From: Bacillota bacterium
GTDB taxonomy: Bacteria > Bacillota > Clostridia > Acetivibrionales > DSM-1351
DNA length: 53,962 nucleotides
NCBI GenBank assembly: GCA_023412275.1
Contig: JAEYNY010000157.1
Span: 1-53,962 of the forward strand
Direction of reading: 5' to 3'
Shown piece after piece: positions 1 through 7,950 of the stretch (position 1 is its first letter; every line of letters starts with the position of its first letter). Below the pieces are notes generated by a model. The model was not told where the DNA came from. It did no database searches and saw only the letters and a program-made list of their open reading frames with translations. The position numbers and the translations under genes were made by a program.

Positions 1-73
1 GCGGTAATCTCATTGCACCAAATCCCAAAGCTGATAATTTTATCCCGGTATTACCCAATTCGCGGTACTGCAT
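1..73 (-). CDS. Aldo/keto reductase, N-terminal fragment (runs off the window)
   Basis: The ATG is preceded on the minus strand by a strong AGGAGG Shine-Dalgarno at about 82-87. The 24 readable codons give MQYRELGNTGIKLSALGFG followed by AMRLP. This is the usual first strand and substrate-loop start of bacterial aldo/keto reductases, which are NADPH-dependent TIM-barrel oxidoreductases. Clostridial members of this type often carry C-terminal ferredoxin-like cysteines, but that part lies outside the window. Only the N-terminus is seen, so substrate and full domain layout cannot be judged. Confidence 0.8.
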   Translation of the reverse strand, partial: MQYRELGNTGIKLSALGFGAMRLP

Positions 74-170
74 ACACTTATCCTCCTTGTTTCACGACTG
101 TAGTTAATGCACTAATTATATCATTTCCTACACTCATTTTACAGTATTTACTTTTTAACTCTTTTTTGGG

Positions 171-1103
171 CTAAAAGTATCTCATTCCCTCAACCATTCT
201 CAATTCCTTCAGGAAATGATTAGCTTCTCGTAATACATGATCGCTTAGCAGAGGCAATATTATTGCCCTGATTTTACAATCAAGTAGACCTTCTGTACCC
301 TGCTCTTTAAAATTCTTGATGTTTACAGTTGCTTCAAAACTTCTTCTCGTAACCTGAGGAAGGAGTTCCAACTGATTGATAGCCATCTTCGCTTGGTTTG
401 TAAGTTCTTCAAATATCTCTGCAAATTCATTGGCTTGTTGTATCAGGGTTTCTTCGGAAGGGTCAAGCAAGCCTCTGATGAATTTGCCATGTTCACTCAT
501 AATATTATCCCAGAATACTTCCATACCTGCTGCATCTCTTGGGTTTTCCATTAGATTATGTGAACTTTCCAATCTCTGAAGATGCTGTAAGTAGTGTTCA
601 GCTTCACGGGTCACATGATCCAACATTAAGGGGTATATTGTTGTAAACATTTTGCAGGACAAAACGTTGGTAAGTACCATTTTCTTGGTTTGGATAATTT
701 TGTTTAACTGTGCCATAATATGTTGATTTAACATGCTTACAGCCTTAGGAGGCATTGTTTTTGATACCGGTTTGATGCCATTTAATAATGAAACTTCCAT
801 TTGTGTAATATTTGTATTGATTTTTATTCCTGTATAGAATTGAGTAGCTGTCTCTGCTTTTAGAGTATACGGTGTAACTATATCTCCGAACATAAGGTTC
901 TGGGTTGGTACTACTCCGTTTGCCATCATTACCGTTTCTTTTAACAATTCTTCAAGATTATTAATGGTTTTTTCCAACTCCGGAACCATACCTTGATCCC
1001 TTGGCATAAGTGCAGCAATTGCAAATATCAGATGTTCTTTAATGATTCTTAAAAAGAAAAGATTTGTCTCAATTGAATGTGTCACATACTCCATTTCAGT
1101 CAT
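171..1103 (-). CDS. DUF2935 family protein (paired helical-bundle domains)
   Basis: This 310-residue protein is almost entirely helical and has two homologous halves. The first (about 1-150) has ETNLFFLRIIKEHLIFAIAA and the second (about 160-305) has EVFWDNIMSEHGKFIRGLLD. Both carry the conserved E/H residues at helix starts that are typical of DUF2935, a ferritin/hemerythrin-like bundle common in Firmicutes and possibly metal-binding. There is no signal peptide, so it is presumably cytoplasmic. The start is supported by a GGGGG Shine-Dalgarno at 1113-1117. It is flanked by same-strand genes with their own gaps and is probably monocistronic. The biochemical function of the family is not known to me. 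Confidence 0.75.
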   Translation of the reverse strand: MTEMEYVTHSIETNLFFLRIIKEHLIFAIAALMPRDQGMVPELEKTINNLEELLKETVMMANGVVPTQNLMFGDIVTPYTLKAETATQFYTGIKINTNITQMEVSLLNGIKPVSKTMPPKAVSMLNQHIMAQLNKIIQTKKMVLTNVLSCKMFTTIYPLMLDHVTREAEHYLQHLQRLESSHNLMENPRDAAGMEVFWDNIMSEHGKFIRGLLDPSEETLIQQANEFAEIFEELTNQAKMAINQLELLPQVTRRSFEATVNIKNFKEQGTEGLLDCKIRAIILPLLSDHVLREANHFLKELRMVEGMRYF

Positions 1104-1118
1104 AACATTCTACCCCCT

Positions 1119-1137
1119 AAGCCGTGATTCCCGGCTT
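1119..1137 (-). promoter_or_regulatory. Short leader hairpin abutting the DUF2935 ribosome-binding site
   Basis: AAGCCG at 1119-1124 pairs with CGGCTT at 1132-1137 across a 7-nt loop. The stem ends one base from the G-run Shine-Dalgarno of the DUF2935 gene. It is too short and lacks a following T-run to be a convincing terminator for that position. It may tune translation. No riboswitch class was recognised. Confidence 0.3.
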
Positions 1138-1163
1138 TGTACTAAAAAATTTGCCAACAAATA

Positions 1164-1192
1164 ATCAAACCCAACTTTTGATTGGGTTTGAT
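1164..1192 (-). terminator. Hairpin downstream of the GGDEF/HD-GYP gene
   Basis: ATCAAACCCAA at 1164-1174 pairs with TTGGGTTTGAT at 1182-1192, an 11-bp stem with a 7-nt loop. It sits about 65 bases past the stop of the minus-strand GGDEF/HD-GYP gene. The downstream T-tract is broken (ATTATTTG), so termination may be weak. Confidence 0.4.
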
Positions 1193-1257
1193 ATATTGAC
1201 ACTATATAGTATGTAGACTTCATGAAGAATGTACATTGAGAAAAGATGGTTTAGAAT

Positions 1258-3090
1258 TTAAATATAATTTGCAATTTGCTTCATTAATTCAAACAATTCA
1301 GGGTTAAATTTATGCTTTTCACCCTCCATTATCCTGATTGCTTCATCTCTGCTAAAGGCAGCACGGTAGCATCTGTTTTCGCTTAATGCATCAAAAATAT
1401 CTGCCAGTACTATAATTTGAGAATGAAGTGGAATATCTTTTTTCTTAAAATATCCTGAACCGTCTACATACTCATGATGATAGAATATGTAATCCGCAAC
1501 AAATTTAAGGTTTTCACGGCTCTTAGCATATTGGTAGCTATAAAAGGCATGCATTTTGATTTTTTCGTATTCCTCGGGCGTAAGCTTGCCGGGTTTATTG
1601 AGAATCTTTGGATTCACATACAGTTTTCCTATATCATGGTTAGCAGCTGCAAGCTTTACCTTTTCACATTCGTCTGCCGGAAGGCCGTAAGCCTCTGCAA
1701 GGGCAACGCTGATAGCAGCAACTCTCTCGCTGTGGAGCATAACCTCCCTGTAAGCATCTGTATTTGAGTATACTTCGAAGTTAATGTAATCCAGTCCATT
1801 GCTTACAAGAGCTATATTGATTTTTTGCTCTATAAGTTCCTGAGGAATCTGGTTATCTGTTAAAACTACAAATGATAATGAAACAGAACCGTATATTCCA
1901 TCATATTCTCTGAAACAGGACGTAATACAATATTTTAGCTTGTTGTATTCATCTATGGATAATAAATGGGGTGTTTTAAAATTAACCCTATAAATTTCTC
2001 CTATAACATTGAATCTGTTGTATCTTGATAGATTCTTTGCAATGTTGAATGATACTGAATCAAATAGCTGAAGGTCTTCATCAGAGGTAACTACCACATT
2101 TTTGCCTATTCTCTTGGCTGTATACAATGCATCATCAGCACTCCTTATAAGCTCCATATAGTCCACTACCCCACAGGATTCACCTAAAATTGAGACACCC
2201 AGACTCACGCTAAGACTGCTTTTCTCATATTTCAAGACATTAAACTCTTTGCGGATTGTTTCAGCTATTTCCACAATATTCTTGGAATCAATACCCCTCG
2301 TAAGTAAAAGAAATTCTTCTCCACCATAACGTATAGCATAAACAGGAAGATTCCCAATAACATTTTTAATGACATCCACTAACATCCTGATAACTTTATC
2401 TCCTGCTAGATGTCCATAACTGTCATTGATATTCTTAAAGTTGTCCAAATCCAGTATTATTGCACCATTTATGTCAACCATCTTTTCTTCCCAGTTATCC
2501 AGCAACTGTGAAAGATACAATCTGTTATAAAGGCCTGTCAATCCATCATGTTCAGCTGAATCCCTCAGCTTTGAAAATAGAATTGCATTTTCAAAGTATA
2601 TACATATCTGGCTTTTAATCAGCTGAAGTAAAACCTTTTTCTCCTCGTCAATCATGTCAGCCAGTTCATGGTGAATAACAAGATACCCATATAAATCGCG
2701 CTTTGAAATACTCAGTACACCAATGGAACCTGAATCATATCCAAAGAGTTCCTTCTCCTGTGCCTTCAAATCCTGTATATATAAATCCGTACTGGGAAGA
2801 TATGAACTATCTATATTCATATTTGTAATATCATCGGGAGTAAATATCTTGCAATCCAGACCAAGAACCCCTGCAATAACGTCTTTCAGATAGCTTACAA
2901 GATCCTGGAAATGAAGGATGTTACCCATATACTCATTAATATCTATCAGTACGGATACCGCAGCAAGTCTGTTTTCAAGATTTTTTACCTTTGAAGTAAG
3001 GTTCGCGTATTCTTGGTTTAAATTCATTAGGAGTTCAATACTTTGCTCTATTGAAGAAGCGACATTAAACTTAGCATTATCCTCGTACAT
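1258..3090 (-). CDS. GGDEF and HD-GYP two-domain cyclic-di-GMP turnover protein
   Basis: This 610-residue cytoplasmic protein starts with a predicted coiled coil (about 12-45), followed by a GAF-like sensor region (about 46-175). A GGDEF diguanylate cyclase domain follows (about 181-335), with DGLTGLYNR and an intact active-site GGEEF at 256-260. No RxxD inhibitory site is seen just upstream of it. A spacer of about 100 residues leads to an HD-GYP phosphodiesterase domain (about 450-605) with NHDIGK at 484-489 and HHEYVDGSGY at 538-547. The signature GYP tripeptide reads GYF. By family knowledge the protein would make and/or hydrolyse c-di-GMP. Which activity dominates cannot be read from sequence. 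Confidence 0.85.
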   Translation of the reverse strand: MYEDNAKFNVASSIEQSIELLMNLNQEYANLTSKVKNLENRLAAVSVLIDINEYMGNILHFQDLVSYLKDVIAGVLGLDCKIFTPDDITNMNIDSSYLPSTDLYIQDLKAQEKELFGYDSGSIGVLSISKRDLYGYLVIHHELADMIDEEKKVLLQLIKSQICIYFENAILFSKLRDSAEHDGLTGLYNRLYLSQLLDNWEEKMVDINGAIILDLDNFKNINDSYGHLAGDKVIRMLVDVIKNVIGNLPVYAIRYGGEEFLLLTRGIDSKNIVEIAETIRKEFNVLKYEKSSLSVSLGVSILGESCGVVDYMELIRSADDALYTAKRIGKNVVVTSDEDLQLFDSVSFNIAKNLSRYNRFNVIGEIYRVNFKTPHLLSIDEYNKLKYCITSCFREYDGIYGSVSLSFVVLTDNQIPQELIEQKINIALVSNGLDYINFEVYSNTDAYREVMLHSERVAAISVALAEAYGLPADECEKVKLAAANHDIGKLYVNPKILNKPGKLTPEEYEKIKMHAFYSYQYAKSRENLKFVADYIFYHHEYVDGSGYFKKKDIPLHSQIIVLADIFDALSENRCYRAAFSRDEAIRIMEGEKHKFNPELFELMKQIANYI

Positions 3091-3294
3091 ATAAAAACCT
3101 TTCCAAAACTCATATTATGTTTCTGTAAACAAATTTTTTCCACTATACTATATCGTCTTAATTTAGAGGTTTAATAATGAGGAAATGTCTTATTTTAATA
3201 TAAATTATCAAAATTAATAATAATTGGGCATTTACAAATAATTACATATATGTTAACATTACTTCTAAGGATAAATATTATATCACACACAATC

Positions 3295-3334
3295 AAAAAG
3301 GAACTTGGAGTAAGGGGACTCCGGGTTCCTTTTT
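3295..3334. terminator. Bidirectional intrinsic terminator, likely end of the biosynthetic cluster transcript
   Basis: AAAAAGGAAC at 3295-3304 pairs with GTTCCTTTTT at 3325-3334. Inner pairs GGAGT/ACTCC extend the stem, and A/T tracts lie on both sides. The minus-strand biosynthetic cluster stops at 3636 inside a converging gene with no room for a terminator, so this hairpin is the first intrinsic stop its transcript meets (inference). Confidence 0.7.
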
Positions 3335-3386
3335 GCATATAATGGTTTTATCTTTGGTAACTAAGAAAGTATATTTTTTACATAAT

Positions 3387-3415
3387 TTGAGAATAATTAA
3401 AATATATTATATAAA
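3387..3415 (+). promoter_or_regulatory. Sigma-A-type promoter for the 66-residue gene
   Basis: TTGAGA at 3387-3392 and TATAAA at 3410-3415 are separated by exactly 17 bases. Each is one mismatch from consensus. The pair lies about 25 bases upstream of the ATG at 3439. Confidence 0.6.
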
Positions 3416-3438
3416 ATAGTACCGGAGCGGTGAAAGCC

Positions 3439-3639
3439 ATGATACTTAAAATCCCCCCCAATGTAAACATGAATGAGGGAAGCATAATTGCATTAACAAA
3501 AAATGATATTTTCATCGGTTATGCCGAAGTAATAATGTCAACAAACGAAGCCCTTATGCTTAGTGTAGATAAAAAGGCTATTAAAACCTTCAACGAATTG
3601 TTTGGAGAACAAATTCCATTTACTATAGATCTTTTTTAA
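3439..3639 (+). CDS. Small hypothetical protein (66 aa)
   Basis: I chose the ATG at 3439 because GGAG at 3424-3427 is well spaced from it. A GTG at 3430 would be only two bases away. The product is a compact alpha/beta protein beginning MILKIPPNVNMNEGSIIAL, with no signal peptide or membrane segment. I do not recognise the family. It has its own promoter and converges on the biosynthetic cluster: its TAA overlaps the stop of the CYTH gene by four bases (3636-3639). It would therefore be covered by antisense read-through from the cluster. Confidence 0.6.
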   Translation: MILKIPPNVNMNEGSIIALTKNDIFIGYAEVIMSTNEALMLSVDKKAIKTFNELFGEQIPFTIDLF

Positions 3640-4304
3640 ATGCAGGTCAAATTCACTGCCCTTTTATACTTCGATTCATAGTTGGGTTTAAGAAACTCAT
3701 ACATTTTTTCCATCTCATCCGTTACTGTCTTTAGTCTGTCTCTATGAGAGTAATCTGATTTCAGCTCTAATTCTATCTGGTATTCTTTTTTTGATACATT
3801 ATTTTTAAGGTTTACATAAGTAACACTATCAAAAGCGGCTTCAACTGAAAATTCATCTTGGGAAAACAGTATTTTCTCACGTTTTTTTTCAACCCTGATA
3901 ACTTTATGAAAATCCTTTGGTTGGAGCTTTTCAGTAAGTTCCGTGCAATATATTTTTAATAATTCCCAATTATCTTCTATATTCTCAGACTCAATCTCTT
4001 TTTCGTATTCAAATCTTGCTAGCTGCCCATCACTGCCACTAACTATTTCATCAGGAATATCCTTTTTTATTGTTATTCGTTTTGTTTTATTATCTAATCT
4101 CATTCGAAGTATTATATTCTGGCTGTACAAGTCTCCACCGTCAGTATCATAATAATCATCAGTACTGTATTTTTCTTTTACGGGACTCGAATTGTAATTT
4201 CTCATAAAGTCTGAAAACTCATTCCTAACTTTGTGAAAAAGAAGACCATTTTGTGCATCAATAACATACTTCTTTTCTACTTCTATGTTTTTTCCCTTTT
4301 TCAT
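3636..4304 (-). CDS. CYTH-like (triphosphate-tunnel fold) protein
   Basis: With the start at 4304 the product is about 222 residues. The start fits because AGGTGG precedes it and the ATG overlaps the upstream TGA as ATGA, implying translational coupling. The N-terminal EVEKK gives the ExExK signature (E8, E10, K12) of the CYTH/adenylate cyclase-CyaB/thiamine-triphosphatase fold. Further charged strands follow: LRMRLDNKTKRITIKK, FEYEKEIE, IRVEKKREK, YQIELELK and SKYKRAV. These would line a tunnel binding a metal-triphosphate. Family members hydrolyse triphosphates or act on nucleotides or polyphosphate. It is the last gene of the cluster, and its substrate is unknown. I considered a VTC-type polyphosphate polymerase; the short ExExK start favours CYTH. 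Confidence 0.7.
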   Translation of the reverse strand: MKKGKNIEVEKKYVIDAQNGLLFHKVRNEFSDFMRNYNSSPVKEKYSTDDYYDTDGGDLYSQNIILRMRLDNKTKRITIKKDIPDEIVSGSDGQLARFEYEKEIESENIEDNWELLKIYCTELTEKLQPKDFHKVIRVEKKREKILFSQDEFSVEAAFDSVTYVNLKNNVSKKEYQIELELKSDYSHRDRLKTVTDEMEKMYEFLKPNYESKYKRAVNLTCI

Positions 4305-5866
4305 AAAACCACCTCTTCGGCTAGTGTCAATGCAAATATATGAACATTTTTTCTTTTTGGTAAATGTATTTTCAATATACATCCCGGTTCTATACGGTAT
4401 CTCTTTGCAAATAGCCTTGCATTAAAGTTATGATAATTTGTCTTACCGTTTTTTCTATCTGCAGCTGCTCCAATCCAATATATTGTTTCTCCATAAATGG
4501 CAGCCTGATAGAAATCAGTAAAATCTGTTGTAATCCTTTGTATAGTCCCGTCTAAAAACTCAATTTCAATATCTTCCCTGTAGTTTCCAAACTCGGAACA
4601 GCCTAATATGTTAATATAATGCGCATTTATTTCAGGTATGCAGACTGTCTGTCCATCACAACTTATATTGTCAGGCTGAGCAGGTAAATAGCTATATTTA
4701 AAGCAAAAATCACCTTTTTTCCATTCCTGGTTTACTACCAAGTCCTGAAATATGTAGTGTGTCCCTTCTCCTGTAATATCAGCTATGGAATCATCCCTCA
4801 GAGTTTCCTCAAAAGCCTGATTGTTATAGCATCCTGTCAAATCCACGTAATAGTTTGTATAATTTTTCTTCACCTTATTTACAAATAGATTGGAAATTAA
4901 ATTAATAAGCTTTTCGTCACTGTCCAGAACCTCACTGCATAAGTCATTCTGTTTCTCTCTCGTGATTTTTGTACCTGTAATACATGCCTTGTATAAAAAA
5001 TTAAGTGTGTATTTTCGGGTATCTTCAATAATTTTTTCAGTGTTTTCCGCCAAAGCAGTATCTAAGTTATTTTGGTTGCAATGGTCATATAAAAAGTGAA
5101 ATATAGGCTTTATACAGCCATAAAACCGACGTCTTATAAGTTCTATGTAATACTTGAATTTTTCAATTTCCTCATTATACGAATTAATGATATTTATCAA
5201 ATCATTTTTATAGTCCTTAAACAATAACAATGACTTCTTGATAACTTCATTTGTATCAATACTGATGTCCTCAATCCTATGCATAGAATATATACTGTTT
5301 GCAAAAATTTGATTTTCCTTAATATACTGCTTATTTGATTCATCAAATATATCTTTCAACATGTCAAAGGTTACTTGCAATGAAAAAAATATATCGGAAT
5401 TTTCATAAGTATTAACGACATCTCTCACTAAAGATGCTTCTTTAATATCAAATGTCCTGTTATTTTCTCCATACTCATTTACAATTATGGCATGGTCTAG
5501 AATATATGTGCTATCTTTATAGTATTTGTTGTAGAACAACGAATTGTATTTTACCACCAGAATAACAGGACATCCTTCAATAATCTCTCGGGCAATGCTG
5601 TTGATGGTTTCTTCCGGAGTGTTCCCGGAGCAATCTATCCGTTGCAGCTCCAAACCCATACAACTCAATATCCTATTTGCTTTGCTCACTAACCCTGAAT
5701 CAAGATAATTGGGTGTATTACTCAAAATGGCATGTAAGTAACAAAAATAAAAATAATTATTATAACTGAAGTACCCTGCAGCGGCAGCAATTGGGCCGTG
5801 TATACAGTCAATTTTCTGATAATCAAAACCATTTTTGTACATATCAATATCCAGTGTTTTTCTCAT
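4301..5866 (-). CDS. Long BtrH-type acyltransferase (BtrH_N domain) with C-terminal beta-sandwich, copy B
   Basis: This 521-residue protein has an N-terminal domain (about 1-200) resembling the butirosin BtrH N-terminal cysteine-peptidase-like fold. A candidate triad is C21 in KIDCIHGP, H125 in LDHAII and D140 in RTFDIKE. A helical middle region (about 200-355) is followed by a C-terminal domain of about 155 residues that looks like an all-beta galactose-binding-like sandwich, with PDNIS, ILGCSEFG and ending HIFALTL. BtrH moves an acyl group from an ACP to an amine. By analogy this one would do so from ACP1 or ACP2. It is a tandem paralogue of the next gene upstream, has its own promoter, and is coupled to the CYTH gene. 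Cytoplasmic. Confidence 0.65.
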   Translation of the reverse strand: MRKTLDIDMYKNGFDYQKIDCIHGPIAAAAGYFSYNNYFYFCYLHAILSNTPNYLDSGLVSKANRILSCMGLELQRIDCSGNTPEETINSIAREIIEGCPVILVVKYNSLFYNKYYKDSTYILDHAIIVNEYGENNRTFDIKEASLVRDVVNTYENSDIFFSLQVTFDMLKDIFDESNKQYIKENQIFANSIYSMHRIEDISIDTNEVIKKSLLLFKDYKNDLINIINSYNEEIEKFKYYIELIRRRFYGCIKPIFHFLYDHCNQNNLDTALAENTEKIIEDTRKYTLNFLYKACITGTKITREKQNDLCSEVLDSDEKLINLISNLFVNKVKKNYTNYYVDLTGCYNNQAFEETLRDDSIADITGEGTHYIFQDLVVNQEWKKGDFCFKYSYLPAQPDNISCDGQTVCIPEINAHYINILGCSEFGNYREDIEIEFLDGTIQRITTDFTDFYQAAIYGETIYWIGAAADRKNGKTNYHNFNARLFAKRYRIEPGCILKIHLPKRKNVHIFALTLAEEVVL

Positions 5867-5932
5867 TATACCTCCCCTTTACCCTTGGCTGAAGAAGGCA
5901 CTCAACGTCACAGGGTTAACAATCATAAAATA

Positions 5933-5961
5933 ATTATATGAATATTTTTGAATATATTCAA
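5933..5961 (-). promoter_or_regulatory. Internal promoter with a palindrome over the -35
   Basis: On the minus strand TTGAAT (5956-5961) and TATAAT (5933-5938) are spaced by 17 bases. They lie about 70 bases upstream of the copy B acyltransferase start. The -35 is part of a perfect 14-bp palindrome TTGAATATATTCAA (5948-5961), which could be an operator. The 226-base gap here is the only large one within the cluster and holds nothing else I recognise. Confidence 0.55.
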
Positions 5962-6092
5962 GTTATTTACATTAACTGTTTTGCAGGACTATACTACGTC
6001 TTTATGTAATAAATGCTGTCCTCATGTAGCTTCATCCTACCCCTATGAGTATAAATCTATTTTTTAAGAGTCATTACCACTGTCTTTTACTT

Positions 6093-7643
6093 TCATAAAA
6101 ACACCTCGTCGGTAAGTGTCAACGCAAATATATGAACATTTCTTCTTTTAGGTAAATGTATTTTCACTACACACCCCGGTTCTATACGGTATCTCTTGGC
6201 AAATAGCCTTGCATTAAAGCTGTGATACCTTGTCCTGCCATTTCTTCTTTCTGCTGCTGCCCCGGTCCAGTAAGCCTTTTCTCCAAAAATGGGAGGCTGA
6301 AAAAAATCAGAAAAGTCAGCAGTTATTACCCTTTTTGATCCGTCAGAATATTCTATTACTATCTTTTCATTATAGCTTCCAAACTCAGAACAGCCAAGTA
6401 TACTGATGTATTGTGCGTTTATTTCGGGTGCACTAATAACCTGAGCGTTACAACTTATGTTATCAGGCTGGGCGGGTAAATAGCTGTAATTAAAACTGAA
6501 ATCACCTTTTTTCCATTCCTCGTTTACCACCAAATCCTGGAATATATAATGTGTTCCTTCTCCTGTAATATCAGCTCTGGAATCATCCCTCAAAGTATCT
6601 TCAAAAGCCTGATTGTTATAATGTTCTGTTATATCTATAAAATAATTACTCAACTTTTTTTCTGATTCGTAGACAACCAAAGTCTTCATAAGGTTCAGAA
6701 GTATTTTATCTCCTTCGGAAACCATTTTGCACAAATCATCTTTTTTCTCTTTACTTAATGTCTCACAACGGCGGCTGGCCTTGCCAAGAGCATTTATTAC
6801 TTTACTTCTGATATTTTCAACCTTTTTTTTCGTTTCCTGTAGCCGGGCAAGATCAAGACTTTTATTTATGCACTGCTCGTAAAGTATATGAAATATCGGT
6901 TCCAGACTCCCGTGGAAACGTAGCCTGTTAAGCACAATATTGTTGTCAAAATCTCTGGTACCATCAAAATTTTCTATTATATTTGTCAATTCGTTTTTAT
7001 TGTCCATCATAGACAATGCAATACTAATGGCTTTGTTTGTATCAATATTCACCTCTTCATTCTGATATATGCTATAAATACTGTCCGCACATGATGCTAA
7101 TTCCTTTCGAAATTGGTTGTTTGAGTGCTCCCATATTTCTTTGAGCATGTCAAAAGTAATATGAAGGGGAAAAAAAGCGTTTTTGTAGGTATCCAGAATG
7201 TCTTTGTAAAGATGATCTTTAATACAAAATGTTCTGTTTGACTCATTAAACTCATTCACAAGTAATCCATGATAAAGTTTAAAATCCATATTTTTGTAAT
7301 ATGAGTTGTAAAATAATGAATTATACTTTACAACTATAATAACAGGCCTGCCGAACAAAATTTCCTCGGCTGCCATGGAAACTACATCCTCAGTCGTACA
7401 TTCCCTGCAATCAATTTTTTTAAGCTCCAAGCCCATTTTGCATAGGATTTTGTTGGAATAGTCTGATGGATCATACTGTGAGTAATTTTCATATACTCCA
7501 GCAATACTATGTAAAAAGCAGTAATAAAAATAGTTATCATAGTTAAAATAACCTGTTGCTGCAGCAATCGGAGATTGTATACAGTCAACATTCTTATAAT
7601 CAAACCCGTTTTTATACAGGTCAATATCCAGGGCCTTCCCCAT
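6093..7643 (-). CDS. Long BtrH-type acyltransferase (BtrH_N domain) with C-terminal beta-sandwich, copy A
   Basis: The 516-residue protein has the same layout as its downstream neighbour: BtrH_N-like domain (1-200), diverged helical middle, and C-terminal beta-sandwich ending HIFALTL. C21 (NVDCIQSP) and H125 (LYHGLL) are kept. The position equal to D140 in copy B is C140 (RTFCIKD), with D143 close by, so the catalytic triad may be altered. The start has a GGGAG Shine-Dalgarno. It directly follows the ACP1 gene by about 30 bases, which suggests it takes acyl groups from ACP1. The first 45 residues and the last 155 are much more conserved between the two copies than the middle. Confidence 0.65.
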   Translation of the reverse strand: MGKALDIDLYKNGFDYKNVDCIQSPIAAATGYFNYDNYFYYCFLHSIAGVYENYSQYDPSDYSNKILCKMGLELKKIDCRECTTEDVVSMAAEEILFGRPVIIVVKYNSLFYNSYYKNMDFKLYHGLLVNEFNESNRTFCIKDHLYKDILDTYKNAFFPLHITFDMLKEIWEHSNNQFRKELASCADSIYSIYQNEEVNIDTNKAISIALSMMDNKNELTNIIENFDGTRDFDNNIVLNRLRFHGSLEPIFHILYEQCINKSLDLARLQETKKKVENIRSKVINALGKASRRCETLSKEKKDDLCKMVSEGDKILLNLMKTLVVYESEKKLSNYFIDITEHYNNQAFEDTLRDDSRADITGEGTHYIFQDLVVNEEWKKGDFSFNYSYLPAQPDNISCNAQVISAPEINAQYISILGCSEFGSYNEKIVIEYSDGSKRVITADFSDFFQPPIFGEKAYWTGAAAERRNGRTRYHSFNARLFAKRYRIEPGCVVKIHLPKRRNVHIFALTLTDEVFL

Positions 7644-7675
7644 TCTACTCCCACCTTTTTTTAGTATGTATACTA

Positions 7676-7924
7676 CTAGACTCCAAGTTTTTGACTTACT
7701 ACATTCTCCAACTTGTTTAGTGTATTCAGATTATCCAGCAAGAGTTCTTCATCGTCAAAAACAATATGTAATTTGTCTTCTAGACTAATAATGATTTCGA
7801 TAAAATTAACTGAATCAACACCTACCCTGTTAAGGTTTTCATCTGCCGATATGCTGTTTATTTGTTCAGGTTCAATATTTAAAGCTGAAGCAATTACAGC
7901 TATAATCTGTTCTTTTATTTCCAT
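7676..7924 (-). CDS. Acyl carrier protein 1 (BtrI-like)
   Basis: This 82-residue acidic four-helix protein contains RVGVDSVNFIEI, with the phosphopantetheine-accepting serine at S38 in the DS(V/L) motif. The start has AAAGGAG in good position. It lies between a BtrJ-like ATP-grasp ligase and BtrH-like acyltransferases, the same partners that surround the butirosin carrier protein BtrI. This supports an aminoacyl-carrying role rather than fatty-acid synthesis. Activation needs a 4'-phosphopantetheinyl transferase, which is not in this window and must come from elsewhere in the genome. Confidence 0.9.
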   Translation of the reverse strand: MEIKEQIIAVIASALNIEPEQINSISADENLNRVGVDSVNFIEIIISLEDKLHIVFDDEELLLDNLNTLNKLENVVSQKLGV

Positions 7925-7950
7925 AAAACATATCTCCTTTAATAAATATA

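Larger units (their letters stand above)
3091..3429. other. AT-rich intergenic region with terminator and promoter
   Basis: This 339-base non-coding stretch contains the upstream region of the minus-strand GGDEF gene, a bidirectional hairpin terminator (3295-3334) and a good sigma-A-like promoter (3387-3415) for the small plus-strand gene. Nothing else was recognised, and no c-di-GMP riboswitch motif was found. Confidence 0.6.

Noticed and set aside
7382..7654. 90-residue minus-strand reading frame overlapping acyltransferase copy A
   Set aside because: Same region encodes the conserved BtrH_N start, including C21, in the other frame.
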